A stretch of DNA of 12,593 bases from Ferruginibacter sp. (GCA_025357775.1 JANXOQ010000197.1:1-12593), one strand, 5' to 3'. Shown: positions 1 to 7,759, counted from the first letter of the stretch. Notes: generated by a model not told the origin, from the sequence alone. Program-made: numbers and translations.

Positions 1-257
1 GGCAGCGCATTAAACTCCCTAAATTTTCGCTGAGTTGGTGTAGGGCTTTTGGTTTATTAAAATAAAAAGTTTTTTTGAAAATGTTTGAGTTAAATACTTT
101 GAATTAAATAATGTCCGTCAGAGTCTCTCAATTTTTTTTAAGCCCTATACAAATCACGGAATGTAGCTTATAATTTGGCTTTTAGTTTGAGCCTTTAGAA
201 ATTTGTTTGATAGTAAAAAAAATTGAGCTTAACCATGTGTTTCTTAAAAAGTTGAAT

Positions 258-309
258 AATGGTATGCAGATGCTGTGAGTGACACAACGATGCTGAACAT
301 AGCTTTGTT
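258..309 (+). repeat. Dispersed hairpin repeat, copy 1
   Basis: This copy shares an identical 18-nt core, GTGAGTGACACAACGATG (275-292), and a matching left flank AATGGTATGC with a second copy near 8799. A stem forms between AACGATGCT (286-294) and AGCTTTGTT (301-309), with a 6-nt loop, one G-T pair and one T-T mismatch. The string GATGCTG occurs twice, at 269-275 and 289-295, so either occurrence could supply the left arm. The other copy has GATGAAG at both places and CTTC in its right arm, so the pairing is kept although the bases differ. Read as protein, the core frame is preceded by a stop at 257-259, which argues against coding. The strand is arbitrary. Confidence 0.6.
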
Positions 310-364
310 TTAGTTAGGACAAAAAATAAAAGAATAAAAGTAAAAAAATAATTGTTTAGTTAAG

Positions 365-409
365 CTCAAGTCAAAAACCTTGTGTCTAGTATCTAAAATC
401 TAAAAAAAT
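365..409 (+). repeat. Heptad-periodic tract before actC
   Basis: The bases leading to the actC start fall into 7-nt units mostly beginning with C. CTTGTGT starts at 379, CTAGTAT at 386, CTAAAAT at 393 and CTAAAAA at 400, so TCTA recurs exactly every 7 nt at 385, 392 and 399. Similar units occur in the spacer before the subunit IV gene. It resembles a decayed 7-bp microsatellite. Whether it affects translation or transcription is unknown. Confidence 0.5.
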
Positions 410-1861
410 ATGTCATTACTCAAATACGAATCGCAACTAAGGGAACCGTTGGTAAGTGGTAACAAAGATTACCATCAAGTAACGGAAGATATTATTGGCC
501 CTATTGAAGCTAAGCCGAGTAAGCTTTGGTACATTGGTTTTTATATTAGTGTTGCTCTGCTTATGTTTGGTGTTTATAGCATTTATCGTGAGGTTACTTA
601 CGGTATTGGACAATGGAATTTAAATAAAACTATTGGCTGGGGTTGGGATATTACCAATTTTGTATGGTGGGTAGGTATTGGGCATGCTGGTACACTTATT
701 TCTGCAATTTTATTGCTGTTTAGACAAGGTTGGAGAACGGGTGTAAACCGAGCTGCTGAGGCAATGACAATTTTTGCTGTAATGTGTGCGGGGCAGTTTC
801 CAATATGGCATATGGGTCGTGTGTGGATGGCGTTTTTTGTAATGCCTTACCCTAACACTCGTGGTCCGTTATGGGTAAATTTTAACTCTCCATTGTTGTG
901 GGATGTATTTGCGATTTCAACCTATTTTACTGTATCATTGTTATTTTGGTACTCTGGTTTGCTTCCAGATTTTGCAACAGTACGGGATAGAGCAAAAACA
1001 AAATTTCGCAAAATGATGTATGGTGTTGCAGCCTTTGGTTGGACGGGTAGTACAAAACATTGGCAGCGTTTTGAATCTTTATCACTAGTGCTTGCAGGGT
1101 TAAGTACACCTTTGGTACTATCTGTGCATACAATTGTATCTTTTGACTTTGCTACATCTATTGTACCAGGTTGGCATACAACAATTTTTCCTCCATACTT
1201 TGTGGCTGGTGCGGTATTTTCTGGCTTTGCTATGGTACAAACATTGCTCATAATTGTAAGAAAAGTTTTAAACCTACAAGATTATATTACAATTGGGCAC
1301 ATTGAAAAAATGAACAAAATAATTGTAACTACAGGTAGCATAGTAGGTATTGCATATTTAACAGAGTTGTTTATAGCTTGGTATGGTCAAAATCCTTACG
1401 AGTTGGCAGCTTTTTTTGAAAATAGGGGAAATATTTTTAGCCCTTATGGTTGGAGTTATTATTTAATGATGTTTTGTAATGTGGTTTCGCCTCAGTTATT
1501 TTGGAGCAAAAAACTTAGAAGAAATATTACGGTTACTTTCTTTATGAGTATTATCGTGAACATTGGAATGTGGTATGAACGTTTTGTAATTATTGTAACG
1601 TCGGTGTATAGAGATTTCTTACCGTCAAGTTGGAGTACTTATTATAGCCCTAGTATTTATGAAATCGGTTTCTATTTAGGTTCATTCGGATTATTCTTTA
1701 CCTGCTTCTTCTTATTTGCGAAGTATTTTCCTGTGATAGCAGTTGCAGAAATTAAATCTGTACTAAAAACCACGGGCGAAAATTATAAGATGAAGATGAC
1801 AGATATTGACAGACAAGATGCAGAGAAATTTTATATAGCTGAAGTGGAACATGCACATTAA
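410..1861 (+). CDS. actC: ACIII subunit ActC, NrfD-like quinol-oxidising membrane subunit
   Basis: This is the large NrfD/PsrC-family membrane subunit of Alternative Complex III, which in known complexes holds the quinol site next to the iron-sulfur protein ActB. The 483-residue product is full length for the family. About ten hydrophobic helices run from residue 43 to 445, after a soluble N-terminus typical of Bacteroidota ActC. Conserved-looking polar residues sit within helices: H92 (GIGHAG), H134 (PIWHMGR) and D165 (LLWDVFA). By family knowledge, a His and an Asp in this region are the candidate quinol/proton residues; assigning these exact ones is my inference. The ATG at 410 is preceded by an A-rich stretch and no Shine-Dalgarno, as is usual in this phylum. 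actD follows after 81 nt. ActA and ActB are not visible and should lie upstream. Confidence 0.93.
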   Translation: MSLLKYESQLREPLVSGNKDYHQVTEDIIGPIEAKPSKLWYIGFYISVALLMFGVYSIYREVTYGIGQWNLNKTIGWGWDITNFVWWVGIGHAGTLISAILLLFRQGWRTGVNRAAEAMTIFAVMCAGQFPIWHMGRVWMAFFVMPYPNTRGPLWVNFNSPLLWDVFAISTYFTVSLLFWYSGLLPDFATVRDRAKTKFRKMMYGVAAFGWTGSTKHWQRFESLSLVLAGLSTPLVLSVHTIVSFDFATSIVPGWHTTIFPPYFVAGAVFSGFAMVQTLLIIVRKVLNLQDYITIGHIEKMNKIIVTTGSIVGIAYLTELFIAWYGQNPYELAAFFENRGNIFSPYGWSYYLMMFCNVVSPQLFWSKKLRRNITVTFFMSIIVNIGMWYERFVIIVTSVYRDFLPSSWSTYYSPSIYEIGFYLGSFGLFFTCFFLFAKYFPVIAVAEIKSVLKTTGENYKMKMTDIDRQDAEKFYIAEVEHAH

Positions 1862-1863
1862 AA

Positions 1864-1943
1864 AGTATTGAGATATTAGTATTGAGTATTTAGATTTATG
1901 TGTTAAGATATAAGAATTATTAATTATTAGTTATTGATTATTA
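1864..1943 (+). repeat. Heptad-periodic tract filling the actC-actD spacer
   Basis: Almost the entire spacer between actC and actD is periodic with a 7-nt step. AGTATTG starts at 1864 and 1878, AGTATTT at 1885 and AGATATA at 1906. From 1916 the units become ATTATTA (1916, 1923 and 1937), with GTTATTG at 1930. The last unit contains the first base of the actD ATG. The nine-base unit AGTATTGAG occurs at 1864-1872 and 1878-1886, again at 10603-10611, and as its complement at 8979-8987. This is the clearest of four such tracts in the window. Confidence 0.6.
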
Positions 1944-2530
1944 TGAGTGGAATTAAAAAATTTGTGGTAGGGTCATTTGCTGATGAAGAAATACTTTTTC
2001 CTGCGGTAAAAAACGTACGAAAAGCAGGCTACAAAATCCATGACGTATACACACCATTTCCTGTACATGGTTTAGATCATGCAATGGGATTAAGAGAAAC
2101 AAGCATACATACTGCTGGTTTTATTTATGGTGTAACAGGTACTACAACTGCACTTACATTTATTAGTTGGGTTTTTACAAAAGATTGGCCCTTGAATATA
2201 GGTGGTAAGCCACACTTTGCTTTGCCAGCTTGGATACCTATTACTTTTGAACTTACAGTATTATTTGCTGCCGTAGGGATGGTACTTACATTTTGTTACT
2301 TGTGCCAGCTTTCTCCTTTTATAAAAAAACATCATTTTAGCCCTAGAGCTACTGACGACCGTTTTGTGATGGTAATAGAGTGTACAGATAAAACAAATGA
2401 AGGCGAATTACAAACATTTTTGCAAAATGCAGGAGCTGAAAATGTAAATGTGCAAGTAGCAGAAACAGGTTGGTGGATTGGGAGATATGATAAAGAACAA
2501 GTATTGTATAGCCAAGAGCTGGGATATTAA
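1943..2530 (+). CDS. actD: ACIII subunit ActD (DUF3341 family)
   Basis: ActD is a small integral membrane subunit of Alternative Complex III. It carries no cofactor and is thought to help assemble or stabilise the complex. I chose the ATG at 1943, giving 195 residues starting MSGIKKFVVG. An in-frame TTG at 1934 would add three residues but lies inside a 7-nt-periodic spacer and is less likely. Two membrane helices are visible at about 57-78 and 97-121, joined by a short loop (WPLNIGGKPHFALPAW). The soluble N-terminal part contains the segment YTPFPVHGLDHAMGLR, typical of this family. The C-terminal ~65 residues are soluble and resemble a small ferredoxin-like fold; that last point is a guess. 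It sits between actC and actE, as in other Bacteroidota ACIII operons. Confidence 0.92.
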   Translation: MSGIKKFVVGSFADEEILFPAVKNVRKAGYKIHDVYTPFPVHGLDHAMGLRETSIHTAGFIYGVTGTTTALTFISWVFTKDWPLNIGGKPHFALPAWIPITFELTVLFAAVGMVLTFCYLCQLSPFIKKHHFSPRATDDRFVMVIECTDKTNEGELQTFLQNAGAENVNVQVAETGWWIGRYDKEQVLYSQELGY

Positions 2531-2621
2531 TGTTAAAAATTTTACAAAGAACAAAAGCAATAAATTAGTTTGTAATATCTCACCATAATGGCGAAGTTTT
2601 CGTTACAATAAACAACAAAGA

Positions 2622-3266
2622 ATGAAAAGAATAACATACATAATTGCATTATTTTTTATAGTAATTATTGCAGCATCTAGTTGTGATGGGGTAAGGCGTG
2701 AGCCAGGAAGTGTATATATGCCTGATATGTCTTATAGCCGAGCTTATGAAAGCTATGCAGCTAGAGACACAGATGTTTTTACGAATAATTTTACTAACAA
2801 AGGAGAAAAGATTTTTTATAACAATGTACCGCCAGCAGGTACAGTAAAAAGAGGGGAATTATACCCAACCGAACAGCTTACAGATACACTTGGTACTTAT
2901 GCTACAAGCTACACATTAAAAAATCCATACGATACTATTGCTATGACTAAATTTGAAATGTCAGAAGCAGGTAGATTATTTAATGTAAACTGTGCTATAT
3001 GCCATGGAGCAAAGGGTGGCGGTAATGGTCCCATAGCTACTGCTGGGCATGTGGGTGGTGTTGCAAATTTAACAGCGGATGCTTATGTAAAAATGACTGA
3101 TGGTACAATGTTTCATTCAATAGCCTATGGTAAAGGTGTAATGGGCAGCTATGCATCTCAGGTTACAAGAGCTCAACGTTGGATGATAATAAAATACATT
3201 AGAACATTACAACCTAAGCCTACATTGGAAAAGGGAGCAGATAGTACATCTATGGCAAAGAAATAA
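2622..3266 (+). CDS. actE: ACIII subunit ActE, monoheme cytochrome c lipoprotein
   Basis: ActE is the monoheme c-type cytochrome of Alternative Complex III, which passes electrons from the complex toward the terminal oxidase. The 214-residue product begins with a lipoprotein signal: KR, a hydrophobic core (7-18) and the lipobox ASSC with acceptor Cys21, so the mature protein should be lipid-anchored on the periplasmic side. The heme site CAICH is at residues 124-128 (C124, C127, H128). The likely distal ligand is M174 in GVMGSYASQ. The ~90 residues before the heme domain are a family-typical extension (MPDMSYSRAYESY) that packs against other subunits in known complexes. The start is preceded by an A-rich region (AACAACAAAGA). 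The gene is 91 nt after actD and 38 nt before actF, consistent with one transcript. Confidence 0.93.
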   Translation: MKRITYIIALFFIVIIAASSCDGVRREPGSVYMPDMSYSRAYESYAARDTDVFTNNFTNKGEKIFYNNVPPAGTVKRGELYPTEQLTDTLGTYATSYTLKNPYDTIAMTKFEMSEAGRLFNVNCAICHGAKGGGNGPIATAGHVGGVANLTADAYVKMTDGTMFHSIAYGKGVMGSYASQVTRAQRWMIIKYIRTLQPKPTLEKGADSTSMAKK

Positions 3267-3304
3267 ATAGAAAATAATAAAAGTATATAAAAAATAATTT
3301 TTAG

Positions 3305-4576
3305 ATGAGTCACAATTTTGAATTACCGAATAGCTTTAAAAAATGGACGTGGGGTCTTATCGTTGCAGGCTTGCTTGCAGTGCTATATGGTTTTATAGTA
3401 ATGCATCCATTTTCTCATCCCACAACTGGGCATGGCCATGGTGATGACAGTACAAGATTTTGGGCTTCATTGTTACAAAACAGCATTTATTTTTTACTAG
3501 TTGTAAATGCAAGTATGTTTTTTATTTGTATAACTACACTAGCATTGGGCGGTTGGCAAACAGCTATGAGAAGAGTTCCCGAAGCTATATCAAGCGTGGT
3601 TCCAATAATGGGTGCCGTTACCTTTGTAATATTATTGGCAATAGTATTAGGTGGTCGTACAGATATTTATCAATGGCTAGAGCCTAGTTTATACAACAAA
3701 GCATCTCCAAACTTTGATAAAATATTAAATGGCAAACATGGTTTTCTAAACCCAACTTTCTTTTTGGTTTGGTCTGGTATTTCTATTGTATTGTGGGCTT
3801 GGTTAGGAGGTAAAATGCGCTCTTTGAGTTTAAAATCAGATGAAGCACCAATGACTTTACCTGAAGCAAAAACGTGGATGGATACTAACTTTACGGTTGC
3901 ATCTTTTTATGTAGTGGTATTTGGGCTTACGGTGGCTTCTACATTGCCATGGTTTTGGCTTATGAGTATTGATGCACATTGGTACAGTACAATGTACAGT
4001 TGGTATACATTTGCAAGTACATTTGTATCTGGCATGTCATTAATAGCAATATTTGTTATATATCTAAAAAACAGGGGAGAACTTGAATATGTTACCGAAG
4101 AGCATTTACATGACTTAGGTAAATTCATGTTTGCATTTTCTGTATTTTGGGCATATTTATGGTTTGATCAATATATGCTTATCTGGTACAGCAACCAACC
4201 TGAGGAAACTAGGTATTTTATAGATAGAATAGGTACTGCTGAAAAGAGTGGTGCATATCATGGAATATTCTTTTTTAACTTAGTAGTCAACTTTTTAGCA
4301 CCACTTTTATTGTTAATGAAAAAAGGATCAAAAAGAAACTGGACAATGGTTACTTTCGTAGCTGTATTGATTATTTTTGGACATTGGATTGACTTTTTTC
4401 AAATGATTATGCCTGGTACTATGAGAGAAAATGCCCAACTATTGCCTTTTGAATTTGGAGTACCATGCCTATTTATTGGCTTGATATTGTGGGGAGTAGG
4501 TAATTATTTTACTAAGCATTCATTGGTTGCAAAGAACCACCCTTTTTTGAAGGAAAGTATGATACACTATACCTAA
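3305..4576 (+). CDS. actF: ACIII subunit ActF, second NrfD-like membrane subunit
   Basis: ActF is the second NrfD-like membrane subunit of Alternative Complex III, a paralogue of ActC that in solved complexes packs beside it and may provide a proton path. The product has 423 residues with about ten hydrophobic helices, including ~15-33, 55-80, 97-116, 150-168, 198-220, 238-254, 272-294, 320-338, 347-367 and 385-402. A histidine-rich stretch (H34, H38, H43, H45) lies in the first loop after helix 1. Charged or polar residues within later helices, such as D288 (WFDQY), H360 and D363 (GHWIDFF), resemble family-conserved positions. It follows actE by 38 nt. The next gene, coxB, starts 190 nt later, a larger gap that may hold a secondary promoter or processing hairpins. 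Confidence 0.92.
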   Translation: MSHNFELPNSFKKWTWGLIVAGLLAVLYGFIVMHPFSHPTTGHGHGDDSTRFWASLLQNSIYFLLVVNASMFFICITTLALGGWQTAMRRVPEAISSVVPIMGAVTFVILLAIVLGGRTDIYQWLEPSLYNKASPNFDKILNGKHGFLNPTFFLVWSGISIVLWAWLGGKMRSLSLKSDEAPMTLPEAKTWMDTNFTVASFYVVVFGLTVASTLPWFWLMSIDAHWYSTMYSWYTFASTFVSGMSLIAIFVIYLKNRGELEYVTEEHLHDLGKFMFAFSVFWAYLWFDQYMLIWYSNQPEETRYFIDRIGTAEKSGAYHGIFFFNLVVNFLAPLLLLMKKGSKRNWTMVTFVAVLIIFGHWIDFFQMIMPGTMRENAQLLPFEFGVPCLFIGLILWGVGNYFTKHSLVAKNHPFLKESMIHYT

Positions 4577-4766
4577 TAATACTAAATCCCTCCTGTAAAA
4601 AGTGGTATAGGTTATGGGAGTAGATAACTCAAATACAATTGAAGGTAATAACTTCAATGAAAGTTATAAAAATAAAAGCTAGGGTTTGCATACAAAGCAA
4701 ATTTTAAAATATTAAAGAGGCGAACAGTCATCCGATTAGTGATGGTATGTTTTCAAAAAAAAAAGC
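4577..4766. other. actF-coxB intergenic region with two small hairpins
   Basis: No gene is visible in this 190-nt spacer. ATTGAAG (4638-4644) and CTTCAAT (4652-4658) form a perfect 7-bp stem with a 7-nt loop. A weaker stem of TTTGC (4685-4689) and GCAAA (4697-4701) follows. Neither is followed by a clear T-run, so they do not look like strong terminators. They could be processing or attenuation structures between the ACIII and oxidase parts of the operon, which is inference only. I did not find a convincing Bacteroidota promoter (TTG then TAnnTTTG). Confidence 0.35.
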
Positions 4767-5816
4767 ATGAAAGAATTATTTATTTTAGCCGTTGTAGCAA
4801 TGATTTTTTTGGTGATTTTTCAAATTGCCAAAGCTAGTGAGTATGTAAGTGTGCTTAAAGGAGAAGATAAAACTCGTAAGCAAACTAATAAAATAAACGG
4901 ATTTTTATTGGTTGCATTTTTGGTATTTGGTTTAATAGGGGTGTATGTTTGTAACCATTGGTTTTTTAAGAAAACTTTATTTACACAAGGTTCAGCATCT
5001 GTAGAAGGTATGGCTATAGATAAAATGCTTTATATGACAATAGGGGTAACGGGTGTTATTTTTATTATTACACAAATATTATTATTTTGTTTTTGTTTTA
5101 GATACCAAGAAAGAGATGGTCAAAAAGCTACCTTTTTTGCGCATAGTACAAAGCTAGAATTATTATGGACAACTGTGCCAGCAATATTTTTAACAATATT
5201 GGTTGTATTCGGTTTAATAAATTGGTTTAAAATGACTGGTACCCCTCCAGATGGAGCTGCTGTTGTTGAAATAACTGGTCACCAATTTGGTTGGGAAATG
5301 CGTTACCCAGGTAAAGATAGAATTTTAGGAAAAAAAGATTATAAAAAATACAATACACCATCAGGTAATACATTAGGTGTAGACTTTGATGATGTAAATA
5401 GCTTAGATGATTTGCATACAACTGAAATGCATTTAGTAGTAAACAAGCCAGTAAAATTGGTAATTAATTCTCAAGATGTGATACATGATGTGGGATTAAA
5501 TCATTTTAGAATGAAGATGGATGCTGTACCAGGTATACCAACTACACTTTGGTTTACACCACAAATTACTACAGCTGATATGAAAGTAAAAACAGGCAAT
5601 CCAAATTTTGTATACGAAATTAGTTGTGACCAACTTTGTGGAAAAAGCCATTTTTCTATGAGAGGGGTAATAGTAGTAGAAAAACAGGAGCAATATGACA
5701 AATGGATAGCAGAACAAAAACCTGAGTATTTTACATTGTTTCCTAATAAAGCTCCAAAAGATTTAACTGATACTCTAGGTAAACAATTAGCAGTTTTAAC
5801 ACCTACAAAAAAATAA
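4767..5816 (+). CDS. coxB: Cytochrome c oxidase subunit II (CuA subunit)
   Basis: Subunit II accepts electrons through its periplasmic dinuclear CuA centre and passes them to heme a in subunit I. The 349-residue product has hydrophobic segments at about 2-22, 45-65, 90-112 and 134-154, more than the usual two, as seen in Bacteroidota homologues. The cupredoxin domain follows. CuA ligands are visible: H240 (DVIHDVGL), then C287, C291, H295 and M298 in SCDQLCGKSHFSM. The residue between the cysteines that is usually Glu is Gln289; since it binds copper through its backbone carbonyl, function should be kept. The aromatic electron-entry patch is represented by GHQFGWEMRYPG (171-182). An insertion of about 30 residues (185-215) separates this patch from the next strand. 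coxA starts 24 nt after the stop. Confidence 0.95.
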   Translation: MKELFILAVVAMIFLVIFQIAKASEYVSVLKGEDKTRKQTNKINGFLLVAFLVFGLIGVYVCNHWFFKKTLFTQGSASVEGMAIDKMLYMTIGVTGVIFIITQILLFCFCFRYQERDGQKATFFAHSTKLELLWTTVPAIFLTILVVFGLINWFKMTGTPPDGAAVVEITGHQFGWEMRYPGKDRILGKKDYKKYNTPSGNTLGVDFDDVNSLDDLHTTEMHLVVNKPVKLVINSQDVIHDVGLNHFRMKMDAVPGIPTTLWFTPQITTADMKVKTGNPNFVYEISCDQLCGKSHFSMRGVIVVEKQEQYDKWIAEQKPEYFTLFPNKAPKDLTDTLGKQLAVLTPTKK

Positions 5817-5840
5817 TTAAGAAAATAAAAAATAAAAAAG

Positions 5841-7712
5841 ATGAGCAGCACATTAACATTAAATGAGGCATCCATTGGGCACATCGCACATCAAGACGAC
5901 GCACATGGACATGGTGAACATCACCACAAAGAAACGTTTATTTCAAAATACGTTTTTAGTCTAGATCATAAAACAATTTCGAAGCAATTTTTAGTTACTG
6001 GAATTATATGGGCAATAGTAGGTGGTTTATTTTCTGTTTTATTTCGTTTGCAATTGGGTTATCCTAATAGTACCTTTCCATGGTTGGAAGATTTGCTTGG
6101 ACATTGGGCACAAGGTGGAAAAATTCAACCTGAGTTTTATTATGCATTGGTAACAATGCATGGAACAATATTGGTATTTTTTGTACTTACAGCAGGTTTA
6201 AGTGGTACTTTTTCAAATTTTTTAATTCCATTACAAATAGGTGCAAGAGATATGGCTTCTCCTTTGCTTAATTGCATGAGTTATTGGTTTTTCTTTGGCG
6301 CTTCTATTGTTATGATGTCCTCTTTATTTGTACAAACAGGGCCTGCGAGTGGGGGTTGGACAATTTACCCTCCTTTAAGTGCATTAGGTGATGCATCTAT
6401 GGGAAGTAAAATAGGTATGGATTTGTGGCTTATAAGTATGGCTTTATTTATTGTATCGTCATTGCTTGGTGGGCTAAATTACATAACTACTGTTTTAAAT
6501 ATGCGTACAAAAGGTATGAGTATGACAAGAATGCCACTTACGATTTGGGCATTCTTTTTTACTGCAGTTTTAGGTGTTTTATCTTTTCCAGTCTTATTAT
6601 CTGGTGCAATACTATTATTGTTTGATAGAAATTTAGGAACTAGTTTCTTTTTAAGCGATATAGTTGTTGCAGGTAAAATTTTACCAAACGAAGGTGGTAG
6701 TGCTATTTTATTTCAACATCTGTTTTGGTTTTTAGGTCACCCTGAGGTATACATTATATTATTACCTGCAATGGGTATTAGTTCTGAAGTGCTTTCTGTA
6801 AACAGCCGTAAACCAATATTCGGTTATATGGCAATGGTAGGTTCTATGTTTGCCATCACAATATTAGCTTTCTTGGTATGGGCACATCATATGTTTGTTA
6901 CGGGATTAAATCCATTCCTTGGAGCATTCTTTGTATTACTTACCTTATTGATTGCAATACCTTCGGCAATAAAAGTATTTAACTGGCTTACTACTTTGTG
7001 GAAAGGAAATATTCGTTTTACTCCTGCCATGTTATTCGCCATTGGATTTGTGAGTTTATTTATAAGTGGTGGTCTTACAGGTATTTTCTTAGGGAATTCT
7101 GCATTGGATATACACTTACATGATACATATTTTGTAATTGCGCATTTTCATATAGTAATGGGTGTTGCATCTATGTTTGGAATGTTTGCAGGTGTATACC
7201 ATTGGTATCCAAAAATGTTTGGTAGGTATTTGAATAATACATTAGGCTATATTCACTTTTGGCTTACAATTGTTGGTGCATATTTAATATTTTGGCCAAT
7301 GCATTATGAAGGGTTGGCTGGTATGCCTCGTCGTTATTATGATTTTCAAAACTGGGAGTCTTTTAAAATGTTTGGTGGTCTAAATGAATTTATAAGTTTT
7401 GTATCTATCGTTGTTTTTGCTGCACAGTTGTTGTTTGTGCTAAACTTCTTTTACAGTATTTGGAAAGGAAGAAAAGTTACTACTATGAACCCTTGGGATG
7501 CTACAACACTAGAGTGGACAACCCCAATTAGACCTGGGCATGGTAACTGGACTGGCGAAATACCTGAAGTACACCGTTGGCCATATGATTATGCAAAAGT
7601 TGGTAAAGATGGTAAGGATTTTATTGCACAAAATGTACCAATAGGGGCAGAGGAAAAAACAAATGATGAAATACAAGCAGAAGGTTTAAAAAGAAAAACC
7701 GCATTAGCTTAA
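5841..7712 (+). CDS. coxA: Cytochrome c oxidase subunit I, A1-type heme-copper oxidase
   Basis: This is the catalytic subunit that reduces O2 at the heme a3/CuB centre and pumps protons. The product has 623 residues with the expected twelve or so helices. Heme a ligands are H107 (TMHGT) and H437; the heme a3 ligand is H435 (IAHFHIVMG). CuB ligands are H300, H349 and H350, with the cross-linked tyrosine Y304 in HPEVY. E302 in that motif marks the A1 type with a D-channel glutamate. K378 (SAIKVFNW) is the K-channel lysine, and D137 (GARDMAS) is the D-channel entry. The usual FPR after DMA is replaced by SPL here; departures at this place occur in Bacteroidota enzymes. The N-terminus is rich in histidine (H14, H17, H22, H24, H27-29). 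It lies 24 nt after coxB. Confidence 0.97.
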   Translation: MSSTLTLNEASIGHIAHQDDAHGHGEHHHKETFISKYVFSLDHKTISKQFLVTGIIWAIVGGLFSVLFRLQLGYPNSTFPWLEDLLGHWAQGGKIQPEFYYALVTMHGTILVFFVLTAGLSGTFSNFLIPLQIGARDMASPLLNCMSYWFFFGASIVMMSSLFVQTGPASGGWTIYPPLSALGDASMGSKIGMDLWLISMALFIVSSLLGGLNYITTVLNMRTKGMSMTRMPLTIWAFFFTAVLGVLSFPVLLSGAILLLFDRNLGTSFFLSDIVVAGKILPNEGGSAILFQHLFWFLGHPEVYIILLPAMGISSEVLSVNSRKPIFGYMAMVGSMFAITILAFLVWAHHMFVTGLNPFLGAFFVLLTLLIAIPSAIKVFNWLTTLWKGNIRFTPAMLFAIGFVSLFISGGLTGIFLGNSALDIHLHDTYFVIAHFHIVMGVASMFGMFAGVYHWYPKMFGRYLNNTLGYIHFWLTIVGAYLIFWPMHYEGLAGMPRRYYDFQNWESFKMFGGLNEFISFVSIVVFAAQLLFVLNFFYSIWKGRKVTTMNPWDATTLEWTTPIRPGHGNWTGEIPEVHRWPYDYAKVGKDGKDFIAQNVPIGAEEKTNDEIQAEGLKRKTALA

Positions 7713-7759
7713 TTGAGTTATTGAAAAAGCTTAAACTTTTAAATAATTTTTGAATTAGT

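Larger units (their letters stand above)
1..409. other. Gene-free region upstream of actC
   Basis: I see no supportable gene here; all frames are broken by stops. A short minus-strand frame is open from the window edge for about 19 codons, but it is too short to call. TAGGGCTT (41-48) and its complement AAGCCCTA (140-147) form an 8-bp inverted repeat about 90 nt apart, which may be chance. One copy of a hairpin-forming dispersed repeat lies at 258-309, and a 7-nt-periodic tract at about 365-409 leads into the actC start. In ACIII clusters actB normally precedes actC, so a gene-free stretch this long is notable. It may carry an internal promoter, but I could not find a convincing one. Confidence 0.6.

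Noticed and set aside
300..307. TAGCTTTG, a perfect match to the Bacteroidota -7 promoter motif TAnnTTTG upstream of actC
   Set aside because: It lies within the right arm of the hairpin repeat, has no TTG-type -33 element at the right distance and is not kept in the second copy.
922..1251. Minus-strand 109-codon open frame inside actC
   Set aside because: It is antisense to a clearly conserved membrane protein gene, with no recognisable domain; a shadow of actC.
1934..1942. TTG at 1934 as the actD start, adding three residues
   Set aside because: It lies in a 7-nt-periodic spacer, and the ATG at 1943 gives the family-typical MSGIKKFVVG start.
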